DNA of 32,221 nucleotides, taken from NCBI GenBank assembly GCA_003151955.1, contig PLZB01000082.1, forward strand, positions 1 to 32,221, in the 5' to 3' direction. A model generated the notes under the pieces. It was not told the origin of the DNA. It worked only from the letters and a program-made list of their open reading frames with translations, and ran no database searches. This DNA comes from Acidimicrobiaceae bacterium (lineage in GTDB: Bacteria; Actinomycetota; Acidimicrobiia; Acidimicrobiales; UBA8190). Positions 14,763 to 23,361 of the stretch are shown piece by piece (position 1 is the stretch's first letter; the number at the start of each line of letters is the position of its first letter). Position numbers and translations under genes: made by a program.

Positions 14763-15335
14763 TCAGCCGTGGGGCTCGTCGTTCCTCGGTATCTCCGTGA
14801 GCCAGCCCGAGGCCGGCCGGCTCGGGTGGTCCGGGGTTCCGGCCGAGCAGGGCCCGGGGTCCTGGCGATAGCCGTACCAGGTTCCGGTCCGGGGCACACC
14901 GAGGGTCACCGCCGCTGGAGCCGTGTCGGCGCTCAGGATGTACCAGCAGACGTCGGAGGCCGGGCTGAACACGGCCAGGACGACGGCCTGGCAGGCCGGC
15001 CCGTCGGCACAGGTGTCGACGCCGATCGCACCGTCCGCGAACGTCAGGCCCCGGGTCGGGCCGTCGGGGATCCAGTCGAACGCCGGGGCCGATGACCGGA
15101 GCAGGGCCGTCGTCACCGGGGCGTAGCTCGACCCCGTGGCCTTCTCGGCCGCCCGGACCAGGGTCAGGCCGTTGACCAGGTTCGACTGGGCGCCCCTGTT
15201 CAGGGCGACACCCGTCGTTCCGGTTAGGGCGCTGAAGAAGACCCCGGCCACGATCACCACCCCGGCCACGGCCACCACGAGGAGGACGACCCATCGGGGC
15301 ATGGCCCGGTCGTCGGGGACACCCGGCGGGGTCAC
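14763..15335 (-). CDS. membrane-anchored protein with a two-cysteine pilin-like domain
   Basis: A 190-residue protein with one N-terminal hydrophobic helix ('WVVLLVVAVAGVVIVAGVFF') and an external domain. The domain has an N-terminal helix 'QSNLVNGLTLVRAAEKA', then 'SAPAFDWIPDGPT', a strand pair 'CQAVVLAVFSPASDVCWYIL' and 'GTWYGYRQDPGPCSA'. The last two Cys are placed for a disulfide. The layout (hydrophobic helix then beta sheet) recalls type IV pilin-like proteins, though no cleavage motif is evident. The same domain occurs twice in the protein at the right edge of the window. GTG 15335 overlaps the stop of the acyl-CoA synthetase gene (GTGA). Confidence 0.7.
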   Translation of the reverse strand: MTPPGVPDDRAMPRWVVLLVVAVAGVVIVAGVFFSALTGTTGVALNRGAQSNLVNGLTLVRAAEKATGSSYAPVTTALLRSSAPAFDWIPDGPTRGLTFADGAIGVDTCADGPACQAVVLAVFSPASDVCWYILSADTAPAAVTLGVPRTGTWYGYRQDPGPCSAGTPDHPSRPASGWLTEIPRNDEPHG

Positions 15336-16867
15336 TGGAGCTCCCCCCGTTGGACCTTCCCCATGGCGTTGCGGGGGAGGGCATCGACGAACCGGACGAG
15401 ACGGGGCCGCTTGTAGGGGGCGAGGCGGTCGGCGGCGTAGGCCATGAGGTCGCCAGGGGACGGAGGTGGCCCGGCCGGGACGACCCAGGCCGTGACGACC
15501 TCCCCCCACTCCTCGGAGGGGGTCCCGGTGACGGCCACCTCGGCCACGGCGGGGTGGGCGAGGAGGACGTCCTCGACCTCGGCCGGATAGACGTTGAACC
15601 CCCCCGAGATGATCAGCTCCTTCGACCGACCGAGGAGGCGGAGGTAGCCGGCGTCGTCGACGGCCCCGAGGTCACCGGACCGGAACCAGCCGTCGGTGAA
15701 GGCCTCGGCCGTCGCCACCGGTCGCTCCCAGTAGCCGGCGAAGACGTTCGGTCCCCGGAGGAGGACCTCCCCGCCGTCCTCCCCCCCGCCCTCGATCCGG
15801 ATGTCGACGCCGGGGAGGGGGAAGCCGACGGTCCCGGCCCGGCGGTCCCCGTGGAGAGGGTTGGATGCGTTCATGAGGGTCTCGGTCATCCCGTAGCGCT
15901 CGAGGACGGTCACCCCGGCCGTGTCGGCCAGCTCCCGGTGGAGACCGGCGGCCAGGGGGGCCGATCCGGAGACGGCCAGCCGGAGCCGGGCCAGTTCCCC
16001 GGCCCGGCCCGATGCGAAGAGCCGGTGGTACATGGTGGGGACCCCGAAGAAGAGGCTGGCCCGGTGGTCCCGGGCCGCGTCGAGGACGGCCCCGGGGTCG
16101 AACCGGGGGAGGAGGACGGCGGAGGCCCCGGCCAGAAGGGTGCCGAAGAGGCCGACGCAGAGGCCGTGGGCGTGGAAGAGGGGGAGGCCGTGGACGAGCC
16201 GGTCGTCGGGCTCCCAACCCCAGGCCAGCCGGAGGGCCTCGGCCCCGGCCAGGAGGTTCCCCTGGCTGAGGACGGCTCCCTTGGGGGATCCCGTCGTCCC
16301 CGAGGTGAAACCGATGAGGGCGGGCCGGTCGGGATCGGGGGCGTCGAGGGGAAGCTCCCCCGGGTCGCCGACCGACGCCGGAGACCCGTCGGCCGGGTCG
16401 AGGTCGGGGCCGAGGACGGCGGGGGGGACCCCGGTCCCGTCGGCGAGCCGTGCCACCCGGGCCGGGTCGGCGGTCACCAGGGCCCGGGGGCGGACGTCGG
16501 CGATGACGTCGGTCAGCTCCCGGTCGGCGGAGTCGGGGTTGGCGGGGACGAGGACGAGGCCGGCCCGGAGGACGGCGACGGCGGCGACGGCGGCGGCCGG
16601 ACCGGCGGCCAGGTGGGAGAGGACCCGGTCCCCGGGCCGGAGGCCGAGGGTGGCGAACCGGCCGGCGGCGGCTCGGGTCCGGTCGTCGAGCTCCCCGGCC
16701 GTGATCCAACGGTCGGGCCGGCCGGCGAGGTCGAGGAGGAGGGGCCGGTCGGGGTCGGCGGCCCAGCGGGCGGCCCAGACGGCGGGGAGGCTCCCCCCGG
16801 CCGTCAGGTCGAGGGAGCCGGGGTCGGCACCGGCGGGGAGGTGATCCTTCCAGGATCGGAGCGCCAT
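15332..16867 (-). CDS. malonyl-CoA synthetase-like acyl-CoA synthetase
   Basis: A 511-residue adenylate-forming enzyme that activates a carboxylic acid to its CoA thioester with ATP. Motifs in order: the phosphate loop 'SGTTGSPKG' (189-197), 'ERYGMTETLMNASNP', 'GWFRSGDLG', 'KELIISGGFNVYPAEVE' and the C-terminal catalytic Lys in 'NAMGKVQRGEL'. The 'MTETLMNASNP...GDRRAGTVGFPLPGV' segment is characteristic of MatB/ACSF3-type malonyl- and methylmalonyl-CoA synthetases, so a dicarboxylate is the likely substrate. The ATG at 16867 is preceded by a TACCCT -10 element. It is divergent from the mannosidase gene and translationally coupled to the small-domain protein downstream. Confidence 0.87.
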   Translation of the reverse strand: MALRSWKDHLPAGADPGSLDLTAGGSLPAVWAARWAADPDRPLLLDLAGRPDRWITAGELDDRTRAAAGRFATLGLRPGDRVLSHLAAGPAAAVAAVAVLRAGLVLVPANPDSADRELTDVIADVRPRALVTADPARVARLADGTGVPPAVLGPDLDPADGSPASVGDPGELPLDAPDPDRPALIGFTSGTTGSPKGAVLSQGNLLAGAEALRLAWGWEPDDRLVHGLPLFHAHGLCVGLFGTLLAGASAVLLPRFDPGAVLDAARDHRASLFFGVPTMYHRLFASGRAGELARLRLAVSGSAPLAAGLHRELADTAGVTVLERYGMTETLMNASNPLHGDRRAGTVGFPLPGVDIRIEGGGEDGGEVLLRGPNVFAGYWERPVATAEAFTDGWFRSGDLGAVDDAGYLRLLGRSKELIISGGFNVYPAEVEDVLLAHPAVAEVAVTGTPSEEWGEVVTAWVVPAGPPPSPGDLMAYAADRLAPYKRPRLVRFVDALPRNAMGKVQRGELQ

Positions 16868-16876
16868 GAGGTGGTC

Positions 16877-16915
16877 AGGGTAGTCCTGCGACGACTACCG
16901 ACCGCCGCGTAGCCT
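16877..16915. promoter_or_regulatory. divergent promoters with a shared inverted repeat
   Basis: The 55-bp gap between the synthetase and mannosidase genes holds a minus-strand -10 TACCCT (16882-16877), a plus-strand -10 TAGCCT (16910-16915, seven bases before the ATG at 16923) and, between them, perfect 7-bp arms GGTAGTC (16879-16885) and GACTACC (16893-16899). The repeat overlaps the synthetase -10, so a regulator bound there could control both genes. Confidence 0.5.
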
Positions 16916-16922
16916 GGCGGCC

Positions 16923-19607
16923 ATGAGCCGACGCGTCGCCATCGTCCCCCACAGCCACTGGGACCGGGAGTGGTACGAGCCCTTCCAGAGCTTCCGGCTC
17001 CGGCTGGTCAGGATGCTCGACGGGCTCATCCCCCTCCTCGAGTCGGACCCCTCCTACGCCCGGTTCATGCTCGACGGGCAGATGGCCGTCCTCGACGACT
17101 ACCTCGAAATCCGGCCCGAGAACGAGGACCGGCTCCGGGCCCTGGCCGCCAGCGGCCGGCTCACCATGGGGCCCTGGTACATCCTCATGGACGAGTTCCT
17201 CGTCTCCGGGGAGACGATCATCCGGGACCTCCAGCTCGGGATGGCCCGGGGGGCGGCCTTCGGGGGGGTCATGGAGGTGGGCTACCTCCCCGACATGTTC
17301 GGCCACATCGGCCAGATGCCCCAGATCCTCCAGCAGGCCGGCTTCGGGCACGCCGTGGTCTGGCGGGGGGTCCCGAGCGAGGTGACCAAGACGGGGTTCT
17401 GGTGGGAGGCCCCCGACGGGTCGACGGTCCGGGCCGAGTACCTCCCCGTCGGCTACGGGAACGGGGCCTCGATCCCCGACGACGCCAAGGCCCTGGCCCG
17501 GCGGATCGAGGACCACAGCGCCGAGATCTCGGGGTTCCTCCTCGAGGGGCTCCTCCTCATGAACGGGACCGACCACCAGGAACCCCAGCCCTGGCTGGGT
17601 CGGGTGGTGGCCGAGACGAACGCCCTCCAGGACGACTTCGAGCTCGAGATCACGGGGCTGGCCGACTACCTCCGGACCGCCCCCACCGAGGGCCTGACCC
17701 GGTGGAAGGGGGAGCTCCGGAGCGGCTTCCGGTCCAACATGCTCATGGGGGTGGCCTCCAACCGGGTCGACATCAAGCAGGCCGCGGCCCGGACGGAGCG
17801 GGAGCTCGAGCGGCGGGCCGAACCCCTCTCGGCCCTCTTCCTCCCCGCCGACCGCTGGCCGGAAAGGCTCCTCGACCTGGCCTGGCTCGAGGTGGTCCGC
17901 AATGCCGCCCACGACTCCATCTGCGCCTGCTCGGTCGACGACGTCGACGACGCCGTCCTGGTGCGCTTCGCCGAGGCCCGCCGGGTGGCCGAGGGACTGG
18001 CCGACGAGGCCCTGACCGGCCTGGCCCGGAGCCTGTCCCGGCCGGGGACGACCCTGGTGAACAGCTCGCTCCGGACGAGGTCGGCAGCCGTGGAGGTGGT
18101 CGTGGCCGGCGAGGAGTTGCCCCCCGGGTGCCAGGCCCTCCCGGAGAAGGCGGGAGCCTTCGGGATCCCCCGGGGCCTCGGGGCCCTCACCCTCGACGCC
18201 GCCACGGTGAAGACGATCCTGGGGATGCTCCCCAACGGGAGCCAGATCGACGCCCACACCTGGATCCAGGGGGTCCAGGTCGAGGAGGACGAGACCGGGA
18301 TCGACGTCACCATCGCCTTCGGGACCGAGGAGCGCTTCGACGTCCCCATCGCCTCGATCAAACAGGACCTCTACACCCGGCTCGGGGCCCGGCCCGACTC
18401 CGTCGTCCGGATCCGGATCGACCAGCCCCCCGTTGCGCTGGTCCTGGCCCGGACCGCCCCCGTCCCCGGGTTCGGCTGGGCCCCCCTCGAGATCGTCCCC
18501 CCCGTCCACCCGGTGACCGCCGAGGAGAACGGTGGGGCCGTGGTCCTGTCCAACGGGCTCCTCACCGTGGCCGTCGACCCGGCCGACGGGACCTTCTCCC
18601 TGAACGGCCTGGCCGGGTTCGGCCGGCTCGTCGACGGGGGGGACCACGGGGACTCCTACAACTACTCCCCTCCCGGCTCGGACCGGATCGTCGACACGCC
18701 CGGGACCGTCACCGTCGTCCTCGGGGAGCGGGGGCCGGTCCGGGCCACCGCCGTCATCACCGCCGACTACCGGTGGCCGGAGTACGTCGACGGATCGAGC
18801 CGGTCCCGGACCGGGGAGGTCCCGGTCACGGTGACGACCACCCTCGAGCTCCGGGCCGACGAGGCCGCGCTCCGGGTCACGACCTCCTTCCGGAACCCGG
18901 CCCGGGACCACCGGCTCCGGGTCCATCTCCCCCTCCCCCGGCCCGCGGCCGGCTCCGAGGCCGAGTGCGCCTTCGCCGTGGTGGAGCGGGGCCTCGAGGC
19001 CGAGGGCCGGCCCGACGAGTTCGGCCTCCCCACCTTCCCCTCCCGCCGGTTCGTCTCGGCCGGGGGCCTGACGGTGGCCCACGAGGGGCTCCTCGAGTAC
19101 GAGCTCGTCGACATCGCCGACAGCGGGGGGGGACCCCGGGCCGGGACCCTGGCCCTCACCCTCCTCCGGTCGACGGGGATGCTCTCCCGGCTCGGGATGG
19201 CCTACCGGCCCCTCCCGGCCGGACCCCTCACCCCGGTCGAGGGCCTCCAGCTCGTCGGGGCGAGGCTCGAGGCCCGCTACGCCCTGGCCCTCGACTGCCC
19301 CGACCCCTACGCCCTCGTCGACGACGTCTTCCTCCCCCTCGACCAGGTCCAGTCCCTGGGCGGGGGCCCCCGGCCCGCGGCGGGGACGGCCCTCGAGGTC
19401 ACCGGGGCCGAGGTCTCGGCCGTCCGGCGCCGGGCCGGCCTCCTCGAGGTCCGGGTCTTCAACCCGAGGGCCTCCGCCACCGAGGTCGGTCTGGGGGACC
19501 GGTCAGGTTGGCTCGTGGACCTCCGGGGCCGGCCCCTCGCCGCCGTGGACGGAGGCTTCGAGCTCGGGCCCTTCCGGTTCGCCACCGTCCAGCTCGCCGC
19601 CGACTAG
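16923..19607 (+). CDS. GH38-family alpha-mannosidase
   Basis: An 894-residue glycoside hydrolase of family 38, retaining alpha-mannosidases that use one zinc. The N-terminus starts with the zinc motif 'PHSHWDREWY' (H12, D14). The nucleophile is D124 in 'GYLPDMFGHIGQMPQIL'. The catalytic domain is followed by the helical bundle and the large beta-sandwich domains typical of the family. Length is close to MngB-like enzymes. There is no signal peptide, so it acts in the cytoplasm, perhaps on mannosyl-glycerate or mannose oligosaccharides. The start is leaderless (TAGCCT then seven bases). The last 105 bp overlap the convergent cyclase gene. Confidence 0.92.
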   Translation: MSRRVAIVPHSHWDREWYEPFQSFRLRLVRMLDGLIPLLESDPSYARFMLDGQMAVLDDYLEIRPENEDRLRALAASGRLTMGPWYILMDEFLVSGETIIRDLQLGMARGAAFGGVMEVGYLPDMFGHIGQMPQILQQAGFGHAVVWRGVPSEVTKTGFWWEAPDGSTVRAEYLPVGYGNGASIPDDAKALARRIEDHSAEISGFLLEGLLLMNGTDHQEPQPWLGRVVAETNALQDDFELEITGLADYLRTAPTEGLTRWKGELRSGFRSNMLMGVASNRVDIKQAAARTERELERRAEPLSALFLPADRWPERLLDLAWLEVVRNAAHDSICACSVDDVDDAVLVRFAEARRVAEGLADEALTGLARSLSRPGTTLVNSSLRTRSAAVEVVVAGEELPPGCQALPEKAGAFGIPRGLGALTLDAATVKTILGMLPNGSQIDAHTWIQGVQVEEDETGIDVTIAFGTEERFDVPIASIKQDLYTRLGARPDSVVRIRIDQPPVALVLARTAPVPGFGWAPLEIVPPVHPVTAEENGGAVVLSNGLLTVAVDPADGTFSLNGLAGFGRLVDGGDHGDSYNYSPPGSDRIVDTPGTVTVVLGERGPVRATAVITADYRWPEYVDGSSRSRTGEVPVTVTTTLELRADEAALRVTTSFRNPARDHRLRVHLPLPRPAAGSEAECAFAVVERGLEAEGRPDEFGLPTFPSRRFVSAGGLTVAHEGLLEYELVDIADSGGGPRAGTLALTLLRSTGMLSRLGMAYRPLPAGPLTPVEGLQLVGARLEARYALALDCPDPYALVDDVFLPLDQVQSLGGGPRPAAGTALEVTGAEVSAVRRRAGLLEVRVFNPRASATEVGLGDRSGWLVDLRGRPLAAVDGGFELGPFRFATVQLAAD

Positions 19608-20882
19608 GCCCCTGAGGCCGACCCGGCGGACGGCGGGCCCCGACAGCCGGCCGGTGACGAAGGCCCGCTCGCCCCGGATCCGGAGCTCGTCGATGTCCTG
19701 GGGGACCTCGGAGAGACGGTCCCAGCGGCGACCGGTCCGGCGGTCGGCGCTGGCCGGCTCGGCCCCGGCCCGGGCCAGCGTCCAGAGCTGGACCCGGCCC
19801 AGGTCCTTCAGCTGGCGGGGCCGCATGGCCTTGCAGGCGAATTCGCCCCCCTCCGCCCCCGAGGAGGGATGGTCCAGGGCCATCAGGGCCCGGTGGAAGT
19901 CGTCCGAGATGAGGACGCTCCCCGGGTTGGCGATGTTCACCACCCGGCTGGCCAGGTTGACCACCGGGCCGAAGTGGTCGCCGTCCTGGACCAGGACCGG
20001 GCCCACGGCCATGGCCACCCGGACGTCGGAGAGGAGGTCGTCGTCGGCGTAGGCCTCGGCCAGGGACAGCCCGATCCGGGCCGCCGCCTCCACCGACTCG
20101 CTGACGAACATGGCCTCGTCCCCGATCATCTTCACCACCCGGCCCCCGAGGGAGAGGACCGTGTCGTGGGCCAGCTCCTCGAACCGGCTGACGACGGCGG
20201 CCAGCTCCTCGTCGGAGAGGTGCTGGCTGAGCATGGTGAAGCCGACCATGTCGGCGAAGCCGACCGTGATCTCGGGGAGGGCCGAGCCGCTGCCGCGGAC
20301 CCGCTGGAGCATGGCCCGACGGGTGGCGGCCTGGACATGGCGGCGCCAGACGAACTCGATGAGCCGTCCCATGGCCGGGAGCGAGCTCGAGGCCAGCTGG
20401 GCGAACCGGTCGGCCTCGAAGACGCTGTCGCCGACGAGGACCCCGGGGAGGCCGGGCATGGCCGGGGAGACCTCGGCCTCGGCGATCCGGGCCATCGAGG
20501 AGCCGATGACCCGGGCCAGTTGGACAGCGGGGTCGATCTCGACGGCCCCGATCTCGACCATGGCCTGGAAGATGAAGACGGCCTCGATGTCGAGGTCGGT
20601 GAAGGCCCGCTCGTCGGGCCCCACATCGGCGAAGCCCAGGGCCCGCCAGAACTTCCCGACCAGCTCGGCCGGCATCCCGGTGGCCCCGGCCACATCGGCC
20701 ACCGTGTAGCGGGCCCGGGAGGGGACGAGGAGCCGGTCGGCCACGAGGAGGTCGAGGACGTCGTCCTCGGCGGCCCGGGCGATCTCCTCGTCGGTGGTCC
20801 CATGGTCGACCAGGAAGGCCTTGACCCGGTCCAGGGCCGCGGCCCGGGCCGGATCGGCCTGGTCGCCCGGGACCTCCGTCAC
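19503..20882 (-). CDS. class III adenylate cyclase with Rv1264-like N-terminal regulatory domain
   Basis: A 459-residue class III nucleotidyl cyclase. The C-terminal catalytic domain shows metal-binding D211 ('VGFADMVGFT') and D255 ('VVKMIGDEAMF'), the adenine-selecting pair K251 and D302, and the transition-state residues N309 and R313 in 'VVNLASRV'. All are intact, so it should make cAMP from ATP. Residues 15-190 resemble the autoregulatory domain of mycobacterial Rv1264, which senses pH. After residue 375 an unusual charged, Gly/Pro/Glu-rich tail of about 85 residues follows; its last 34 codons lie opposite the mannosidase 3' end. GTG 20882 overlaps the gpsA stop (GTGA), so gpsA and the cyclase are co-expressed. 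Confidence 0.88.
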   Translation of the reverse strand: MTEVPGDQADPARAAALDRVKAFLVDHGTTDEEIARAAEDDVLDLLVADRLLVPSRARYTVADVAGATGMPAELVGKFWRALGFADVGPDERAFTDLDIEAVFIFQAMVEIGAVEIDPAVQLARVIGSSMARIAEAEVSPAMPGLPGVLVGDSVFEADRFAQLASSSLPAMGRLIEFVWRRHVQAATRRAMLQRVRGSGSALPEITVGFADMVGFTMLSQHLSDEELAAVVSRFEELAHDTVLSLGGRVVKMIGDEAMFVSESVEAAARIGLSLAEAYADDDLLSDVRVAMAVGPVLVQDGDHFGPVVNLASRVVNIANPGSVLISDDFHRALMALDHPSSGAEGGEFACKAMRPRQLKDLGRVQLWTLARAGAEPASADRRTGRRWDRLSEVPQDIDELRIRGERAFVTGRLSGPAVRRVGLRGLVGGELDGGEPEGPELEASVHGGEGPAPEVHEPT

Positions 20883-21898
20883 GGCCGGGATCCTGTGGGC
20901 CGGCGGTCGAACTCGGCCCGGGGGGCCCGCTCCATGAGGGTCCTGATCCCCTCGGCCGGGGTGAGGACCCCTTCCAGGACGCCGACCACCATCTCCCCGA
21001 TGGGCATCTCCACCCCGTAGCCGGCGGCCAGCTCCACCAGGGGCCGGGCCGTCTTCACCCCTTCGGCCACCATGGGCCGGTCGGCCAGGATCTCGGCCAG
21101 GGCAGTCCCCCGACCCAGGAGCTCCCCGGTGGTCCGGTTCCGGCTCAGGGGGCTGGTGCAGGTCGCCACCAGGTCGCCGATGCCGGCCAGCCCGGCCACC
21201 GTCATCCGCTCCCCGCCCATGGCCACCACCAGCCGGCCCAGCTCGGCCAGTCCCCGGGTGATGATCCCGGCCATGGAGGAGTCCCCGAAGCCGAGCCCCG
21301 CCACCATCCCCGCCGCCAGCGCCAGGACGTTCTTGGTCACCCCGGCCACCTCGCAGCCGAGGACGTCCTGGTTGGTGTAGATCCGGAACCGGTCCGTCAT
21401 GACCAGGTGCTGGACCCGCTCGGCACTGGCCTCGTCGGACATGGCCACCACGCCGGCCCCGGGCTGGCCGGCCGAGATCTCCCCGGCCAGGTTGGGCCCG
21501 GTGAGGACCCCGACGGGTCGGCCGGGGGCCTCCTCGGTGACGACCTCCGTCATCCGCCGGTTCGTCCCCCCCTCGAGTCCCTTGGCCAGGCTCACCACGG
21601 GGACCCCGGGGCCGATCTCGGCCGCGACGGCGGCCATGACCTCGCGAAAGCCGTGGGAGGGGACGGCCATCACCACCAGGGTGGCATCCCCGACGGCCTC
21701 GGCCAGGGAGGCGGAGGCCCGTAGCGACGGGGGAAGGGCCACGCCGGGGAGGCGGTCCGGGTTCTCCCCGGTCTCCGAGATAGCAGCGGCCAGGCCGGGC
21801 CGGCGGGCCCAGAGCACCGTGGGGGCCTTCCCGGCCACCAGGGCGGCCACCGTCGTCCCCCAGGCCCCCGCCCCGATCACCGCCACCCGTTCGACCAC
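20879..21898 (-). CDS. gpsA: glycerol-3-phosphate dehydrogenase [NAD(P)+]
   Basis: A 339-residue enzyme that reduces dihydroxyacetone phosphate to sn-glycerol 3-phosphate for phospholipid synthesis. It shows the Rossmann start 'VAVIGAGAWGTTVAALVA', 'VVSLAKGLEGG', 'LTGPNLAGEIS' and the catalytic region 'VTKNVLALAAGMVAGLGFGDSSMA'. Length is normal. GTG at 21898 is preceded on the minus strand by TAGGGT and seven bases, so it appears leaderless. It shares a 35-bp divergent promoter region with cofC. Confidence 0.95.
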   Translation of the reverse strand: MVERVAVIGAGAWGTTVAALVAGKAPTVLWARRPGLAAAISETGENPDRLPGVALPPSLRASASLAEAVGDATLVVMAVPSHGFREVMAAVAAEIGPGVPVVSLAKGLEGGTNRRMTEVVTEEAPGRPVGVLTGPNLAGEISAGQPGAGVVAMSDEASAERVQHLVMTDRFRIYTNQDVLGCEVAGVTKNVLALAAGMVAGLGFGDSSMAGIITRGLAELGRLVVAMGGERMTVAGLAGIGDLVATCTSPLSRNRTTGELLGRGTALAEILADRPMVAEGVKTARPLVELAAGYGVEMPIGEMVVGVLEGVLTPAEGIRTLMERAPRAEFDRRPTGSRP

Positions 21899-21905
21899 GG
21901 AGGAA

Positions 21906-21927
21906 ACCCTACGGCTCCCCGTACACT
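21906..21927. promoter_or_regulatory. back-to-back leaderless promoters of gpsA and cofC
   Basis: Minus-strand TAGGGT (21911-21906) lies seven bases from the gpsA GTG, and plus-strand TACACT (21922-21927) lies six bases from the cofC GTG. The two -10 elements are only ten bases apart, so the -35 region of each would fall over the other gene's start. RNA polymerase cannot occupy both at once. Confidence 0.6.
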
Positions 21928-21933
21928 GGCCGC

Positions 21934-22539
21934 GTGACCGGACCGCCGGGCCCCGAGCCCCTCCCGACCCGGAGCGTCGTCCTCGTCCCCGTCAAGGCCT
22001 TCGCCGAGGCCAAGGCCAGGCTGGCCCCAACCCTCGACCCGGCCCACCGGGCCGAGCTGGCCCGGACCATGGCGGCCCGGGTCCTCCGGGCCGCCGCCCC
22101 CCTCCCCGTGGCCGTCGTCTGCGACGACCCCGAGGTGGCCGCCTGGGCCCGGGACCTCGGGGCCACCGTCCTCCCCGAGCCGGGCCGGGGCCTGAACGGG
22201 GCCGTCCAGGCCGGGGTGGCCCGACTGGCCGCCGACGGGGCCGGGGAGGTCCTCGTCGTCCACGCCGACCTCCCCCTGGCCGCCGACCTGGCCCGGCTGG
22301 CCGGCTTCCCGGGGATCACCCTCGTCCCCGACCGCCGGGACGACGGGACCAACGTCATCGTCGTCCCCGCCACCGCCCCCTTCCGCTTCGCCTACGGCCC
22401 CGGCTCCTTCGCCCGCCACCGCCGGGAGGCGGCCCGGTCGGCCCTCCCCCTCCGGATCATCCGGGACCGGTCCCTCTCCTGGGACGTCGACGTCCCCGAC
22501 GACCTTCCCCCCGCTTACGTCCCCGGCCCGGTGCCGTGA
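21934..22539 (+). CDS. cofC: 2-phospho-L-lactate/phosphoenolpyruvate guanylyltransferase (coenzyme F420 synthesis)
   Basis: A 201-residue nucleotidyltransferase of the CofC/FbiD family, which joins GTP to 2-phospholactate or phosphoenolpyruvate in F420 biosynthesis. Family landmarks are 'VLVPVKAFAEAKARLAPTLD' with the NTP-binding Lys residues, 'VLVVHADLPLAADLARL' and 'PDRRDDGTNVIVVP', and the late 'FRFAYGPGSFARHRREA'. The GTG start has no Shine-Dalgarno but a TACACT element six bases upstream. The stop overlaps the PIG-L gene start as GTGA. F420 use fits an actinobacterium. No other F420 gene is in the window. Confidence 0.92.
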   Translation: MTGPPGPEPLPTRSVVLVPVKAFAEAKARLAPTLDPAHRAELARTMAARVLRAAAPLPVAVVCDDPEVAAWARDLGATVLPEPGRGLNGAVQAGVARLAADGAGEVLVVHADLPLAADLARLAGFPGITLVPDRRDDGTNVIVVPATAPFRFAYGPGSFARHRREAARSALPLRIIRDRSLSWDVDVPDDLPPAYVPGPVP

Positions 22540-23312
22540 CCCCTGACGGCGCCCCGAGCGGCCTCCCCGTCGGGGACCTCCCCCTCCACGGTCCCTGGAC
22601 CGTCGACCTCCCCGTCCCCGGCGTCGCCCTCGCCGTCGGGGCCCACCCCGACGACGTCGAGTTCGGCTGCGGAGCCACCCTGGCCAAGTGGGCCGCCGCC
22701 GGCGCCGCCGTCCACCACCTCGTTCTCACCGACGGCTCCAAGGGGACCTGGGACGGCGAGGAGGACAGCGCCGCCCTCGTCGCCACCCGCCGCCGGGAAC
22801 AGGAGGAGGCCGCCGCCCTCCTCGGTGGCGGCGGCGTCGACTTCCTCGAGTGGCCGGACGGCGAGCTCGAGTCGGACCTCCCCCAACGCCGCCAGGTGGC
22901 CGAGGTCATCCGCCGGGTCCGGCCCGACGTCGTCCTCGGCCACGACCCCTGGCGCCGTTACCGGCTCCACCCCGACCACCGCCACGCCGGCTGGCTCGTC
23001 ACCGACGCCGTGGTGGCAGCCCGGGACCCCAAGTTCTTCCCCGATCTCGCCCTCTCCCCCCACCGGCCCCGGGCCCTCCTCCTCTGGGAGGCCGACGAGC
23101 CCAACCACCTCGAGACCGTCGAGGGCTTCGCCGATCGGAAGGTGGCCGCCCTCCTGGCCCACCGGAGTCAGTACCCCTCCACCTTCGGGATCGGGGCCGC
23201 CGGGGACGGCGCCGGGGACCTCGGCGAGAAGGTCCGTCGCCAGCTCGCCGCCCACGGGGCCCGGGCCGGGCTCCCCCCCGGCGAGGCCTTCCGTCTGCTC
23301 GACGATCTCTGA
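22536..23312 (+). CDS. PIG-L/LmbE-family deacetylase
   Basis: A 258-residue zinc-dependent deacetylase-like protein of the PIG-L family (relatives: MshB and Mca of mycothiol metabolism). The zinc motif 'GAHPDDVEFGCG' holds H37, D39 and D40, and the third ligand is H145 in 'RLHPDHRHAG'. 'LVLTDGSKGTWDGEED' is the usual second strand region. Its substrate is probably an N-acetyl sugar conjugate, but mycothiol versus another substrate cannot be decided. The GTG at 22536 overlaps the cofC stop. This pairing suggests co-expression rather than a shared pathway. Confidence 0.88.
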   Translation: MTPDGAPSGLPVGDLPLHGPWTVDLPVPGVALAVGAHPDDVEFGCGATLAKWAAAGAAVHHLVLTDGSKGTWDGEEDSAALVATRRREQEEAAALLGGGGVDFLEWPDGELESDLPQRRQVAEVIRRVRPDVVLGHDPWRRYRLHPDHRHAGWLVTDAVVAARDPKFFPDLALSPHRPRALLLWEADEPNHLETVEGFADRKVAALLAHRSQYPSTFGIGAAGDGAGDLGEKVRRQLAAHGARAGLPPGEAFRLLDDL

Positions 23313-23361
23313 CCCACCCAGCGGCCGACATAGAATGCCCCCCCGACAGATGGGAGCAGCA

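Noticed and set aside
16875..19082. 735-codon open frame on the minus strand
   Set aside because: Antisense shadow of the GH38 mannosidase, without any recognisable domain.
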